Positions 33,460-42,040 of a stretch of DNA of 64,000 nt are shown here, in pieces; within the stretch, counting starts at the first letter, position 1, and every line of letters starts with the position of its first letter. The notes below the pieces were generated by a model. The model had not been told where the DNA came from. It worked only from the letters and a program-made list of their open reading frames with translations, and did no database searches. The stretch covers positions 101,001 through 165,000 of the forward strand of contig NZ_JMLV01000008.1 in NCBI RefSeq assembly GCF_000686045.1, given 5' to 3'. This DNA is from Fodinicurvata fenggangensis DSM 21160. Its GTDB lineage: Bacteria; Pseudomonadota; Alphaproteobacteria; Kiloniellales; DSM-21159. The position numbers and the translations under genes are program-made.

Positions 33460-33719
33460 GTTTCTCTCCCTGGTTCAAGGTTTGCATTGAATGAATTTCT
33501 CTAACTAGAACGTGGGCTTGCAACGTCCAGAGTTAAAGCACGTATACACCTTAGACCACAGTTTAGACCCTTTCTGAAGAAAAGGGCAATGCGCGCAGAC
33601 CCCGAATCAGGCCGTAACCACTACGTCATCGGTGGTAAGAAAGTCCACTTATCCCCTGCATATAAAGCGTCCAGCGTCATTAAGGGATCAGTCCTCATGG
33701 CGTTCGCCAGCCAAGAGTG

Positions 33720-34196
33720 TCAGGATTGGTGCCGCTTCTGTTGCAAGCTGCGAACCTGCTCAGCCAAATCGGGCACTGGGCCCTCGACCTCCAGCCCGGG
33801 AACCACCTCCTGGATCGGCAATGCCCGGACAGGCGCAGGCGGCACCTGCATCTCCGCCATCCATGACCTGAGTTGCCGAGACGAACTGGCATAAACGATC
33901 CGTCCCAGGCCAACCCAACCATGCGCCGCTGCACACATGGGACAATGCTCACCTGAGGTATAGACCGTCGCGCCTGCTCGTTCTTCAGGTGTCATGTTGA
34001 CAGCCGCCCAGCGCGCCAGGGCGAATTCCGGATGGCGCGTCTGGTCCCCGGAGACCACGCGATTGTGATCCTCAGCCAGAACCTCACCTTCGGCAGAGAC
34101 AAGCACCGAGCCGAAGGGCTCGTCCCCGGCCTCAAGCGCAACTGTCGCAAGATCAATACAGCGCTTCAGGTGCGCATGGTCAGTTGCATCAATCAT
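33720..34196 (-). CDS. Nucleoside/guanine deaminase family protein (CMP/dCMP deaminase fold)
   Basis: 158 aa zinc-dependent deaminase. Zinc ligands and catalytic Glu are His and Glu in HPEFALAR (about 55) and the two Cys in EHCPMCAAA (about 84). HPE in place of HAE is a mild deviation. Length and sequence fit guanine deaminase or a related purine/pyrimidine deaminase rather than tRNA-specific TadA. A strong GGAGGTGG precedes the ATG. It stands alone between catalase and a PAS protein. Confidence 0.85.
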   Translation of the reverse strand: MIDATDHAHLKRCIDLATVALEAGDEPFGSVLVSAEGEVLAEDHNRVVSGDQTRHPEFALARWAAVNMTPEERAGATVYTSGEHCPMCAAAHGWVGLGRIVYASSSRQLRSWMAEMQVPPAPVRALPIQEVVPGLEVEGPVPDLAEQVRSLQQKRHQS

Positions 34197-34265
34197 TCCA
34201 CCTCCTGCATAGCGCCGTCTGTCCCTCGATCCTGTCAGCGACAGTGCCGCGGCAATGCGATCCGC

Positions 34266-34835
34266 TCAAGAGGATGGGACTTCGCGCTTGTAAACGGGAA
34301 TGTCCGGTATTCCGTTGCCCAAGTCCACGGTTTCAACGGCAATCACCTCATCGTGCCATTCACGGTCGCGCGGCACCGGAAAAGTGGCTTGGAGATGCTG
34401 CTTGGGGCCCTTTTCGCTCACAAGGGCAATCACCTGGTCGCGCCCGCGTCTCGTATCACGTAGCGGCAAGGCAATGAAGCGCGTGGTTATGCGGCTGCCG
34501 TCTGCATGGATCTCTTCCGTCGTGAAGACCAGGCCCGTCGGATGGAACAGCATATTGTGCATATTCCGCCCAAGGTAAGCGCGTGCTGGAGCGTCGACCA
34601 GGGCCAGGTAATCTTCCCCCTTCGGGTTCTCTCCCAAACGCGCCTGCTCGTTCGCGCCCGAAAGACGAAAGATCAGCTTGTCCTGCTCCTCGAATTCCAG
34701 CAAGTGAACCCGGGCGACGAGGCCGCGCAAGGACATGGGGTCAAAGCGCTCGCGTGTGGGCACGCCCTGCCCCGTGCGCGCCCCTTTCCAGAGGCCGATT
34801 AAATGGCGATATTCCTCTTCGAGCGCCTGAAGCAT
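34266..34835 (-). CDS. PAS-domain (PAS_5-like) protein
   Basis: 189 aa from ATG 34835; the frame reaches 34934 but the added residues look unrelated. It resembles the single-domain PAS proteins common in Rhodospirillales: HLIGLWKGARTGQGVPTRERFDP (N-terminal), FRLSGANEQARLG, YLGRNMHNML and FIALPLRD. No output domain is attached. Some such proteins link to stress or envelope sensing, but the role is unknown. It lies downstream of the ECF sigma/anti-sigma/methyltransferase genes on the same strand with about 145 nt between. Confidence 0.7.
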   Translation of the reverse strand: MLQALEEEYRHLIGLWKGARTGQGVPTRERFDPMSLRGLVARVHLLEFEEQDKLIFRLSGANEQARLGENPKGEDYLALVDAPARAYLGRNMHNMLFHPTGLVFTTEEIHADGSRITTRFIALPLRDTRRGRDQVIALVSEKGPKQHLQATFPVPRDREWHDEVIAVETVDLGNGIPDIPVYKREVPSS

Positions 34836-34978
34836 TCCACCCCGTCTCAAGCAGCTGGCTCTTGGTCCATATTGGATCACCATACACATGAACTTTGCTC
34901 CTTGAAGCCCAAATGCCAGGATCGGTGACAACAAGCGGAGAAAAGCCCGCTATCTTGAGAATCTGGAGGGTCGCTTCA

Positions 34979-36220
34979 TCAAGCCCTGGACTGGCGCAAC
35001 CGCCTGCGGGGCTCCGGAACGCACTCGGCAAGGTAGACCTGATAGAGATCCCATCCGATTGCACCGACAAGTATAATGAAGCCCAGGGCCTCGATCAGGG
35101 GGTCATAGCTGACAAACAGCACATAGCCGACAAGGGCAGCCCCAGTTCCCGATACCAGCAAGGGCCAGGGCCGGCCATGGCGGGGCAAGTTCACGGCCGT
35201 GGCAACAACGGCAAGGACTGTAGCGGCAAAGATTGCGACAGCCCAGAGCCCCTCGGGAAGGGTCAGGCCAAGCCCCAAGAGCGAGGCCAGCCCCAAGAGA
35301 GCCACGAGGCCATAGCAGGCGAGTATGGCGGTCGCTGCGGCCACGGCACCCCACAGGCCGCGCGCACCGACACGAGCCAGCCGCTTCGGGTGTAGGCGGC
35401 TGGTGAGGCGGTCAAGGCGCCCAGGCGACACGGCATGTGCGGGCCGTCGCATCGCGATATCGATGGAACGTGCACCCAGGCCGGCCGCAATGCGGCGCGT
35501 GTCCGCGCTGGGGCTTTCTGAAAAATAGTCGAATTCGCGCAGTTCGACGATGTCCGTGAAGCCAGCTTCCCGGAACAGGGCCAGGTAGTCCTCCTTGACC
35601 GAGGCGCCAACCACGCATTCCGCCCATAACTCGGGATCGCTCCGTCCCCCCAGCGGCACGGGCCTGTCGATGACAATATCCGACAGCTGCATCCGGCCCT
35701 CGGGCTTGAGCACGCGGAAGATCTCGGCCAGGACCGTGCGCTTTGCAGGGATCAGGTTCAGGACGCCATTGCTGGTGACAACGTCGACGGAATTGTCGGG
35801 CAGGGGGATATGCTCGGCATCGGCCTCGATAGGTTCTACATTGTCGATACCGGCTTCAGACAGCGTCGCTCGCAAACGGCCAAGCATCTCCGGCGTGATG
35901 TCGAGGGACCAGACCTTGCCGCTGTCACCGACCAGGGAACTGGCGATCAGGCTGTCGCATCCGGCGCCAGAGCCGATATCGAGCACCCGGTCACCCTCCT
36001 GGATTACGCTGGCGCGAAAAGGATATCCCACGCCGACGAAGCGCTCGACCGCGTGCTGCGGCAGACGGTCCAGGGTGTCTTCGGGATAGCCCACCGCCCG
36101 CGCGGCCGTACGGCCGACAGGAAAGTGAAAATGCTGTCGCGGATCGCGCGCCACATCTCCATACATCGCCTGCACGGCAGCCGTGACCTTATCCTTGGAA
36201 AATCCCAGGATAGCAACCAT
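34979..36220 (-). CDS. Methyltransferase-membrane fusion (ArsM-like domain plus MerC-like helices)
   Basis: 413 aa. Residues 1-270 form an arsenite-methyltransferase-like domain: YGDVARDP, VLDIGSGAGCD (SAM site, about 77), SLDITPEML, NGVLNLIPAK and ELWAECVVGAS. Of the cysteines used by ArsM, only the one in AECVVGA is clearly in place, so arsenic methylation is doubtful. Residues 285-400 contain about four hydrophobic helices and resemble the MerC-type membrane module. It starts 40 nt after the anti-sigma gene and is probably the main target of the ECF system. The substrate could be a metal(loid) or a membrane-associated molecule. Confidence 0.75.
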   Translation of the reverse strand: MVAILGFSKDKVTAAVQAMYGDVARDPRQHFHFPVGRTAARAVGYPEDTLDRLPQHAVERFVGVGYPFRASVIQEGDRVLDIGSGAGCDSLIASSLVGDSGKVWSLDITPEMLGRLRATLSEAGIDNVEPIEADAEHIPLPDNSVDVVTSNGVLNLIPAKRTVLAEIFRVLKPEGRMQLSDIVIDRPVPLGGRSDPELWAECVVGASVKEDYLALFREAGFTDIVELREFDYFSESPSADTRRIAAGLGARSIDIAMRRPAHAVSPGRLDRLTSRLHPKRLARVGARGLWGAVAAATAILACYGLVALLGLASLLGLGLTLPEGLWAVAIFAATVLAVVATAVNLPRHGRPWPLLVSGTGAALVGYVLFVSYDPLIEALGFIILVGAIGWDLYQVYLAECVPEPRRRLRQSRA

Positions 36221-36260
36221 TCAAGCCCCCTCGGACAAGTCCTGCCTCACGTCTCTCGCC

Positions 36261-36494
36261 TCAATACCGCTCCATGATAGCATGAACGCGCTGTCGCAGA
36301 GACTCCGGCGCTCTGGCCTTGCCTGTCTCGCGAACCCTGGCCCGCAGTCTCCGCTCGAATTCGGCCCGGGAAAAACAGGCCCGGCAGGTTTCCATATGTT
36401 GTGCCAGGGCATCTTCCGTTTCGCGGTCGAGCTCACGATCAAGGTACTCCAGCAGCTTGTCGATGACCTCTTCGCAGCGCAGATCCTGTGTCAT
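36261..36494 (-). CDS. Anti-sigma factor with zinc-finger (ZAS-like) motif
   Basis: 77 aa. The H-x3-C-x2-C zinc motif is HMETCRACF (about 33-41), flanked by helices that would wrap around a sigma factor. There is no membrane segment, so it is a soluble, possibly redox- or metal-sensitive anti-sigma factor. It overlaps the sigma gene stop by ATGA, the standard arrangement for a cognate pair. Confidence 0.85.
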   Translation of the reverse strand: MTQDLRCEEVIDKLLEYLDRELDRETEDALAQHMETCRACFSRAEFERRLRARVRETGKARAPESLRQRVHAIMERY

Positions 36495-37105
36495 CCGGCG
36501 GTCCCTTTCGCTTCGCCCTTAAGAAGTCCGGCTTCACGGGCCTGATGCCACAGCGCACTCTGCAGCAGGCTGCGACCACGACTAATCCGGGAACGTACCG
36601 TTCCCACCGGAACATCGAGCATCTCCGCCGTCTCCGCATAGCTGAGCCCCCACAGCTCAACCATGACGACGGCAAGCCGAAATTCTTCCGGCAGTGCATC
36701 CAAGGCATTTTCGATATCCGCACGCAAGAGCTTGTCGAGAAGCTCCTGCTCGGGCGTGCCCCACCACAGGAGGAACGGCTGGTGCAGTTTCTCGAACAGG
36801 GAGAACTCTCCCTCCCTGTCCGCCCCCACTTCACACGGGCGGGTTTTCTGCCGCCGGCAATCACTGATGAAGCCATTGATCAGGATGCGAAAGACCCATT
36901 TCTCGAAGGCCTGGCGGTCCTGTAATCCGGAAAGTCTGTTCCAGGCCTTGGCCAGACTGTCGGCCACCAGATCCTCGGCGTCGCTGCGATTGCCCGTCAG
37001 GCGCAGCGCCGTACCGTAAAGGCGATCCATCAGGCGCTCCACCTCAGCCTGGAAGAAGGCCCGGGCTGATTGCCGCCATATCTCATTTCCCTTGTCGCCA
37101 GTCAT
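36491..37105 (-). CDS. ECF RNA polymerase sigma factor
   Basis: 204 aa. Region 2 is seen in LYGTALRLTGNRSDAEDLVADSLAKAWN (about 30-57). Region 4 is seen in DALPEEFRLAVVMVELWGLSYAETAEML and VPVGTVRSRISRGRSLL (about 132-180). An extended acidic/aromatic linker (about 95-125) separates them. GAAGGT lies upstream of the ATG. It is first in the operon with the zinc anti-sigma factor and the ArsM-like/membrane fusion. A 22-bp inverted repeat (37244-37265) lies further upstream, between it and the AraC regulator. Confidence 0.92.
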   Translation of the reverse strand: MTGDKGNEIWRQSARAFFQAEVERLMDRLYGTALRLTGNRSDAEDLVADSLAKAWNRLSGLQDRQAFEKWVFRILINGFISDCRRQKTRPCEVGADREGEFSLFEKLHQPFLLWWGTPEQELLDKLLRADIENALDALPEEFRLAVVMVELWGLSYAETAEMLDVPVGTVRSRISRGRSLLQSALWHQAREAGLLKGEAKGTAG

Positions 37106-37243
37106 GTATCATGACCTTCCAGGCCGAGCCCAAAGAACCGGCATGCTTGGATACTACCCAGCTTAAGGATAGCAGCTGCCCCGAATCCTGTCTTCGCACC
37201 CCGCGAAGCGAGGCTTGGCATTCCGGGCAGTCTCACCTGCAAG

Positions 37244-37265
37244 ATTCAGGTCATTACCCCTGAAT
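37244..37265. promoter_or_regulatory. Inverted repeat between ECF sigma and AraC genes
   Basis: ATTCAGG-TCATTACC-CCTGAAT, perfect 7-bp arms, 8-bp spacer, 75 nt before the AraC-type start and about 140 nt from the ECF start. It could be the AraC operator. Confidence 0.45.
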
Positions 37266-37339
37266 TCTTGTTTTCGGGAACTTTCCGACAGGCTTTTGCG
37301 TCCTTAAGGCTTGAGGGAAAAAAGAACCGGGAGGGATTC

Positions 37340-38341
37340 ATGATGGAGTCAAGAAGCAAGTGCAGCGCAGAAAAGCAGATTGCCTGTCCTCAGCTGATGG
37401 ACAAGACGGTCGAGCTTCTCAGCGATCACCCGGCGGATCTCAGTATCCGTAGCCGCCGCGTGGCCAACGTCACACTGTCCGAGATTGCCACCCCCCCTGT
37501 CATCGTGACTCAGGACTGCCTGTCCGGTGAGGACAGCGAAGCGCAGCACTATCACCTTGTTCTCGTATTCGAGGGCGAGGGCACCTATCACTGGGCGAAC
37601 GGCAGCCAGCCACAGAAGCCGGGCGATATCGTCCTGCTGGACACCACAATGCCCTCCCAGGTGATCTCGCACACGCCTGCGCGCCTTGTACGCTGGTGTC
37701 TTCCCCAGTCACTCGTGCACCCCTTCCTGCCGCTATCGAAAAGCAATCCGCTCCTGCATCTGCCCGCCGGAGACGGCCTGATGGGGATCCTGACCCGCCA
37801 TATGTGCGAACTGGCGCGCGAGGCTGACAATCTCGACGACTGCATTCAACAGGGTCTGCTCACACATCTCTGCGGTCTTCTGGGCCTGGCCATCGAGGCA
37901 AGGGATCGACCGGAACCGAAACGCCACTACAACTATCGCAGCTTTCAGCGTCAGCGGGTTCTGACCTACATCGAAACGCATCTGCGTGATCCGGACCTGA
38001 CCGTCCGACAGGCCGCAGCCGAGCTGGGGATGTCGTCACGATGGCTTCATGCCTTGCTTGAGGATATGGGCGAAAGTTTCGCAGATCTCGTCGCGCGACG
38101 CCGGCTGGAGAACAGCCTGGCACTGCTTGGAGACCCAGGATCCGAACGGCTGTCCATCGCGGAAATCGCCTTTCTCTGCGGCTTCAACGACCTCTCGACC
38201 TTCTATCGCCGCTTCGGCAGGCAGTACGGCGTTTCACCCGGTGAGGCACGGCGGACACGCACCAGGACGCCTTTGGCTGCTCAACAGCCAAATCCGATGA
38301 AAGCCGGCGGTCTTCCGCACCGTGTCGAGGGCTTTGCATGA
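37340..38341 (+). CDS. AraC-family transcriptional regulator
   Basis: 333 aa from ATG 37340 (ATG 37343 is equally possible), after GGGAGGG. The N-terminal half is an AraC-binding-like sensor with the cupin-type segment HYHLVLVFEGEGTYHW and GDIVLLDTTMPSQV. The C-terminal AraC HTH spans about 225-325: DLTVRQAAAELGMSSRWLHALLED and IAFLCGFNDLSTFYRRF with GVSPGEAR. It is convergent with the malonyl-CoA synthetase gene and divergent from the ECF operon. A link to the malonate/HAAT operon is possible but not demonstrated. Confidence 0.88.
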   Translation: MMESRSKCSAEKQIACPQLMDKTVELLSDHPADLSIRSRRVANVTLSEIATPPVIVTQDCLSGEDSEAQHYHLVLVFEGEGTYHWANGSQPQKPGDIVLLDTTMPSQVISHTPARLVRWCLPQSLVHPFLPLSKSNPLLHLPAGDGLMGILTRHMCELAREADNLDDCIQQGLLTHLCGLLGLAIEARDRPEPKRHYNYRSFQRQRVLTYIETHLRDPDLTVRQAAAELGMSSRWLHALLEDMGESFADLVARRRLENSLALLGDPGSERLSIAEIAFLCGFNDLSTFYRRFGRQYGVSPGEARRTRTRTPLAAQQPNPMKAGGLPHRVEGFA

Positions 38342-38432
38342 TCAGAACAGCAAGCTGTTGCTGCGGCGCGCTTCAGGCCAAAGTGTCGGGCACGCCCTTC
38401 CTACATAACGGGAAGAGGGCCCTCATTCTCCA

Positions 38433-39965
38433 TCAACCCGAATGGGCCGGCTGGTAGAGTGTGCCATAGGTCTCTCTCAGGGTGTTCTTCTGGACCTTGC
38501 CCATGGTGTTGCGGGGCAATTCATCGACGAAGAAGGCCCGCTTAGGCTGCTTGTAGCGTGCAAGCCTGTCCTTGAGGGCGTCCAGCACCTCAGCCTCGTC
38601 AAGGTTTGAGCCCGCCTTCCTGACAACGACAGCTGTGACACCTTCCCCGAAATCGGGATGCGGCACACCGATGACTGCGGACTCGACAACCCCCTCCAGC
38701 GCGTCGATCTCCGATTCCACTTCCTTGGGATAGACGTTGAAGCCGCCCGATATGATCAGGTCCTTGTCACGTCCCACGATATGGACATAACCATCCGTGT
38801 CGATCTTGCCGAGGTCCCCGGTGATGAAGAAGCCGTCCGAACGAAATTCCGAGGCCGTTTTCTCCGGCATCTGCCAATAGCCCTTGAAGACATGGGGACC
38901 GCGCACCTCGATGACGCCCACCTCATCCGTCGCAATCGGGGTGCCGGTTTCAAGGTCGACCACGCGCAGCTCGGTGCCCGGCAGGGGAAAACCGACCGTG
39001 CCCGGCCGGCGCTCACCCTCATAGGGATTGGACGTTGTCATGTTGATCTCGGTCATGCCGTAGCGCTCGAGAATGGCATGTCCCGTGCGTTCGCTGAATT
39101 CACGATGGGTTTCGGCCAACAGCGGGGCCGAACCGGAAATGAACAGGCGCATGCCCTGCGCCACTTCCTTTGTGAAAGCCTCATGGGCGAGCAGGCGCGT
39201 GTAGAAGGTCGGCACGCCCATCAATGCGGTGGCCCGCGGCATCAACCGGACCACCGTCTCGGCATCGAACCTGGGCAGGAAGAAAACGCTGCCGCCGGCC
39301 ATCAGCAGGGTGTTGGTGGCAACGAACAGCCCATGGGTATGGAAGAATGGCAGGGCGTGGATCAGGACATCATCGGCCGTGAAGCGCCAGTAATCGACCA
39401 GAATTCCGGCATTGAAGGCGAGATTCTCCTGGGTCAGCATGGCCCCCTTCGACCGCCCCGTCGTGCCCGAAGTATAGAGGATGGCGGCAAGATCATCGCC
39501 TGCGCGCTGTACGGTCTCGAAGGCATCACCCTGCCGCGCCATGCGCTCGGCCAGACTGCCTTTTCCGGCTGCATCGAGTGTCTCGACGGAAGCGACCGAC
39601 TGGGCCTCCGGCAAGCTGGCGATTTCCGTACGCGCCTGTGGATCGCAGACAACGACTGTGGGCTTCGCATCCTCCAGGAAATAGGCCAGCTCGGTGAGTG
39701 TATAGCCGGTGTTGAGTGGCAGGTAGACGGCCCCGGCCCGAATCGTGCCCAGATAAAGGAGCAGTGCTTCGGGGGTCTTCTCCACCTGGACTGCGACCCG
39801 GTCACCCGGTTTGATACCGAGCTCCACCAGCGCGTTGGCCATGCGTCCAGCCCCGGCCTGCACATCCGCATAGGTCAGGCTTCGCCCTTCGGCTGTTTCC
39901 AGGAACAGCTTGTCAGCGTCTGGAACATTGCGGAACAGGCGATTGTAGAGGGTCTCGTCAGTCAT
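38433..39965 (-). CDS. matB: Malonyl-CoA synthetase (malonate-CoA ligase)
   Basis: 510 aa ANL-family ligase. ATP loop YTSGTTGRSKGAML (about 165), TEINMTTSNPYEGERRPGTVGFPLPG (about 300, strongly MatB-like), the hinge Asp region GDLGKIDTDGYVHIVGRDKD and catalytic Lys in NTMGKVQK (about 495). It makes malonyl-CoA from malonate, CoA and ATP in the cytoplasm. It lies 138 nt after livM of a HAAT importer on the same strand, so the importer may deliver malonate or a methylmalonate-like diacid. No malonyl-CoA decarboxylase is present in the window. Confidence 0.87.
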   Translation of the reverse strand: MTDETLYNRLFRNVPDADKLFLETAEGRSLTYADVQAGAGRMANALVELGIKPGDRVAVQVEKTPEALLLYLGTIRAGAVYLPLNTGYTLTELAYFLEDAKPTVVVCDPQARTEIASLPEAQSVASVETLDAAGKGSLAERMARQGDAFETVQRAGDDLAAILYTSGTTGRSKGAMLTQENLAFNAGILVDYWRFTADDVLIHALPFFHTHGLFVATNTLLMAGGSVFFLPRFDAETVVRLMPRATALMGVPTFYTRLLAHEAFTKEVAQGMRLFISGSAPLLAETHREFSERTGHAILERYGMTEINMTTSNPYEGERRPGTVGFPLPGTELRVVDLETGTPIATDEVGVIEVRGPHVFKGYWQMPEKTASEFRSDGFFITGDLGKIDTDGYVHIVGRDKDLIISGGFNVYPKEVESEIDALEGVVESAVIGVPHPDFGEGVTAVVVRKAGSNLDEAEVLDALKDRLARYKQPKRAFFVDELPRNTMGKVQKNTLRETYGTLYQPAHSG

Positions 39966-40103
39966 TTGCGATCACGTGTGCTTGGTCATGAGAAAGGGAC
40001 AGGATGGCGCACCGCACGGTGTATCGAGGCGTCCCGATTATCAAGGTTGCGCATGCGCCGGTGTTCCGTCAAAGGGCGCGCAGGTTGCTCTGTGCTAGAT
40101 TGT

Positions 40104-41096
40104 CTACGAGTGGATGCGCAGCATGCGCGTCAGCTCGCCCACGACACCGCGCCGGAAGGTCAGCACACAGACCACGAAGATCGTTCCCGTAATCACGGTC
40201 ACCCACGATCCCATGCCCGCCAGGTAGTCCTGAAGCGTCACGATGATGCCTGCCCCGAAAAGCGGGCCGAGAACGGTGCCCATGCCACCAAGCAGGGTCA
40301 TCAGGACAACCTCACCCGACATGGACCAATGGACGTCGGTCAGTGTCGCCGACTGGAAGACCACGGCCTTCGTGGCGCCTGCCAGACCCGTGATGGTGGC
40401 CGAAAGCGTAAAGGCGCCGACCTTCAGGGCAGTGACATTGTAGCCCAGGGAGGTCACGCGGCTCTCGTTCTCGCGGACGGCCTTGAGAATCTGGCCGAAA
40501 GGTGAATGGATGGCCCGATAGATGATGAAGAATCCCAGGATGAACACGGCCATGACGAAGTAATAGAGGTTCATCGTCTGGGACAGGTCGATGAAGCCGA
40601 AAAGCTCGCCGCGCGGCACACCCTGAATCCCGTCCTCGCCATGCGTGAAGGGGGCCTGCAGCGCGAAGAAGTAAACCATCTGTGCCAGGGCCAGCGTTAT
40701 CATGGCGAAATAGATCCCGCGCTGGCGGATCGCCAGCGACCCGAAAGCCAGTCCCAGTACGCAGGCCACCAGAGTCCCCGCGGCGACCCCCAGTTCCGGG
40801 GTAAAGCCCCAGACCTTGATCGTATGGGCCGATATATAGGAGGCCATGCCGAAAAAGGCGGCATGCCCGAAGGACAGCAACCCGACGAACCCCAGCAGCA
40901 GGTTGAACGCGAAAGCGAACAGGGCGAAGCACAGAAGCTTCATGAGATAGATGGGATAGAGCCCCAGATAGGGCGCGATCGCAATCAGCAGGATCCCGAC
41001 CCCGAATCCCGCCAAGTGGACCCGGCGATCGGACAGTGCGTTCGAAATCTTCTGTCCCGTTGACATGGTTTGCGTGTTTTCCTTTGCGGCCGTCAT
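40104..41096 (-). CDS. livM: HAAT ABC transporter permease, LivM-like (second system)
   Basis: 330 aa from ATG 41096, overlapping the livH stop as ATGA; a longer open frame upstream overlaps livH and is a shadow. Seen: LLLGFVGLLSFGHAAFFGMASY (about 65-85), VRENESRVTSLGYN (coupling helix, about 210) and TLLGGMGTVLGPLFGAG (about 270). Confidence 0.92.
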   Translation of the reverse strand: MTAAKENTQTMSTGQKISNALSDRRVHLAGFGVGILLIAIAPYLGLYPIYLMKLLCFALFAFAFNLLLGFVGLLSFGHAAFFGMASYISAHTIKVWGFTPELGVAAGTLVACVLGLAFGSLAIRQRGIYFAMITLALAQMVYFFALQAPFTHGEDGIQGVPRGELFGFIDLSQTMNLYYFVMAVFILGFFIIYRAIHSPFGQILKAVRENESRVTSLGYNVTALKVGAFTLSATITGLAGATKAVVFQSATLTDVHWSMSGEVVLMTLLGGMGTVLGPLFGAGIIVTLQDYLAGMGSWVTVITGTIFVVCVLTFRRGVVGELTRMLRIHS

Positions 41097-41983
41097 GTGC
41101 GTGGCCTGCCGAACAGTCCATGGGGCCGGACCAGCAGGACAATGGCCATCAGAACAAAGACGACGACGCTGGATGCCTCGGGATAGAAGACCTTGGTCAA
41201 GCCTTCGATGACTCCCACACCCAGACCGGTGACCATCGAGCCAAAGATGGACCCAAGTCCACCGATCACGACGATGGCAAAGACCTTGATGATGATGTCC
41301 TGCCCCATCAGCGGACTGACCTGATAGATCGGCGCCGCCATGACGCCGGCAAAACCGGCCAGGGCCACGGCGCCGCCATAGGCCAGCGTCATCAACAGCG
41401 GAACGTTGATCCCGAAGGCGCGCACCAGTTCCTGGTTCTCGACGGCGGCCCGCAGATACGAACCAATCCGGGTCCGCTCGATCAGGAACCATGTCCCGAA
41501 ACAGACGACGATCGCCGCGACCACCACCCAGGCCCTGTAATTCGGCAGGAACATGAAGCCCAGGTTCTGGCCGCCAGCCAGGGCTTCGGGAATCGGATAG
41601 GGCGTTCCCGAAACGCCATAGGCATTGCGGAACAGACCCTCGATGATCAGCGCCAGGCCGAAGGTCAGCAGCAGCCCATAGAGGTGATCCAGATGATAGA
41701 GGCGCGCCAGCATGGTGCGCTCCAGCACCACGCCCAGCGCCCCGACAACAAGCGGAGCCAGGATCAAGGCCGGCCAGTAGCCGATGCCCAGATAGTTCAG
41801 CATCATCCAGGCCACGAAGGCACCCACCATGTAGAGTGCGCCGTGGGCGAAGTTGATGACGTTGAGCATGCCGAAGATCACGGCCAGGCCCAGGCTCAAC
41901 AAGGCGTAGAAGGACCCGTTGATCAGCCCGAGCATGACCTGGCCGAACAGGACCTGAGGCGGTATCCCCAGCAGTTCCGTCAT
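41093..41983 (-). CDS. livH: HAAT ABC transporter permease, LivH-like (second system)
   Basis: 296 aa membrane protein of normal LivH length. Landmarks are FGMLNVINFAHGALYM (about 35-50) and VIGGLGSIFGSMVTG (about 250). It lies 57 nt after the substrate-binding protein gene, and GGGAGAGGAGG precedes the ATG. Coupled to livM. Confidence 0.92.
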   Translation of the reverse strand: MTELLGIPPQVLFGQVMLGLINGSFYALLSLGLAVIFGMLNVINFAHGALYMVGAFVAWMMLNYLGIGYWPALILAPLVVGALGVVLERTMLARLYHLDHLYGLLLTFGLALIIEGLFRNAYGVSGTPYPIPEALAGGQNLGFMFLPNYRAWVVVAAIVVCFGTWFLIERTRIGSYLRAAVENQELVRAFGINVPLLMTLAYGGAVALAGFAGVMAAPIYQVSPLMGQDIIIKVFAIVVIGGLGSIFGSMVTGLGVGVIEGLTKVFYPEASSVVVFVLMAIVLLVRPHGLFGRPRT

Positions 41984-42040
41984 CGATGCCTCCTCTCCCG
42001 GCCGGTTGTCCCGGCCCCGTTTGTTGCTGTTACCCTGGCG

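Noticed and set aside
38658..40505. 615-codon plus-strand frame opposite malonyl-CoA synthetase
   Set aside because: It is the antisense shadow of matB and the end of livM; no start signal or recognisable domain.
41097..41492. Upstream extension of the second livM frame
   Set aside because: It lies entirely over livH in another frame; ATG 41096 coupled to the livH stop explains the gene.
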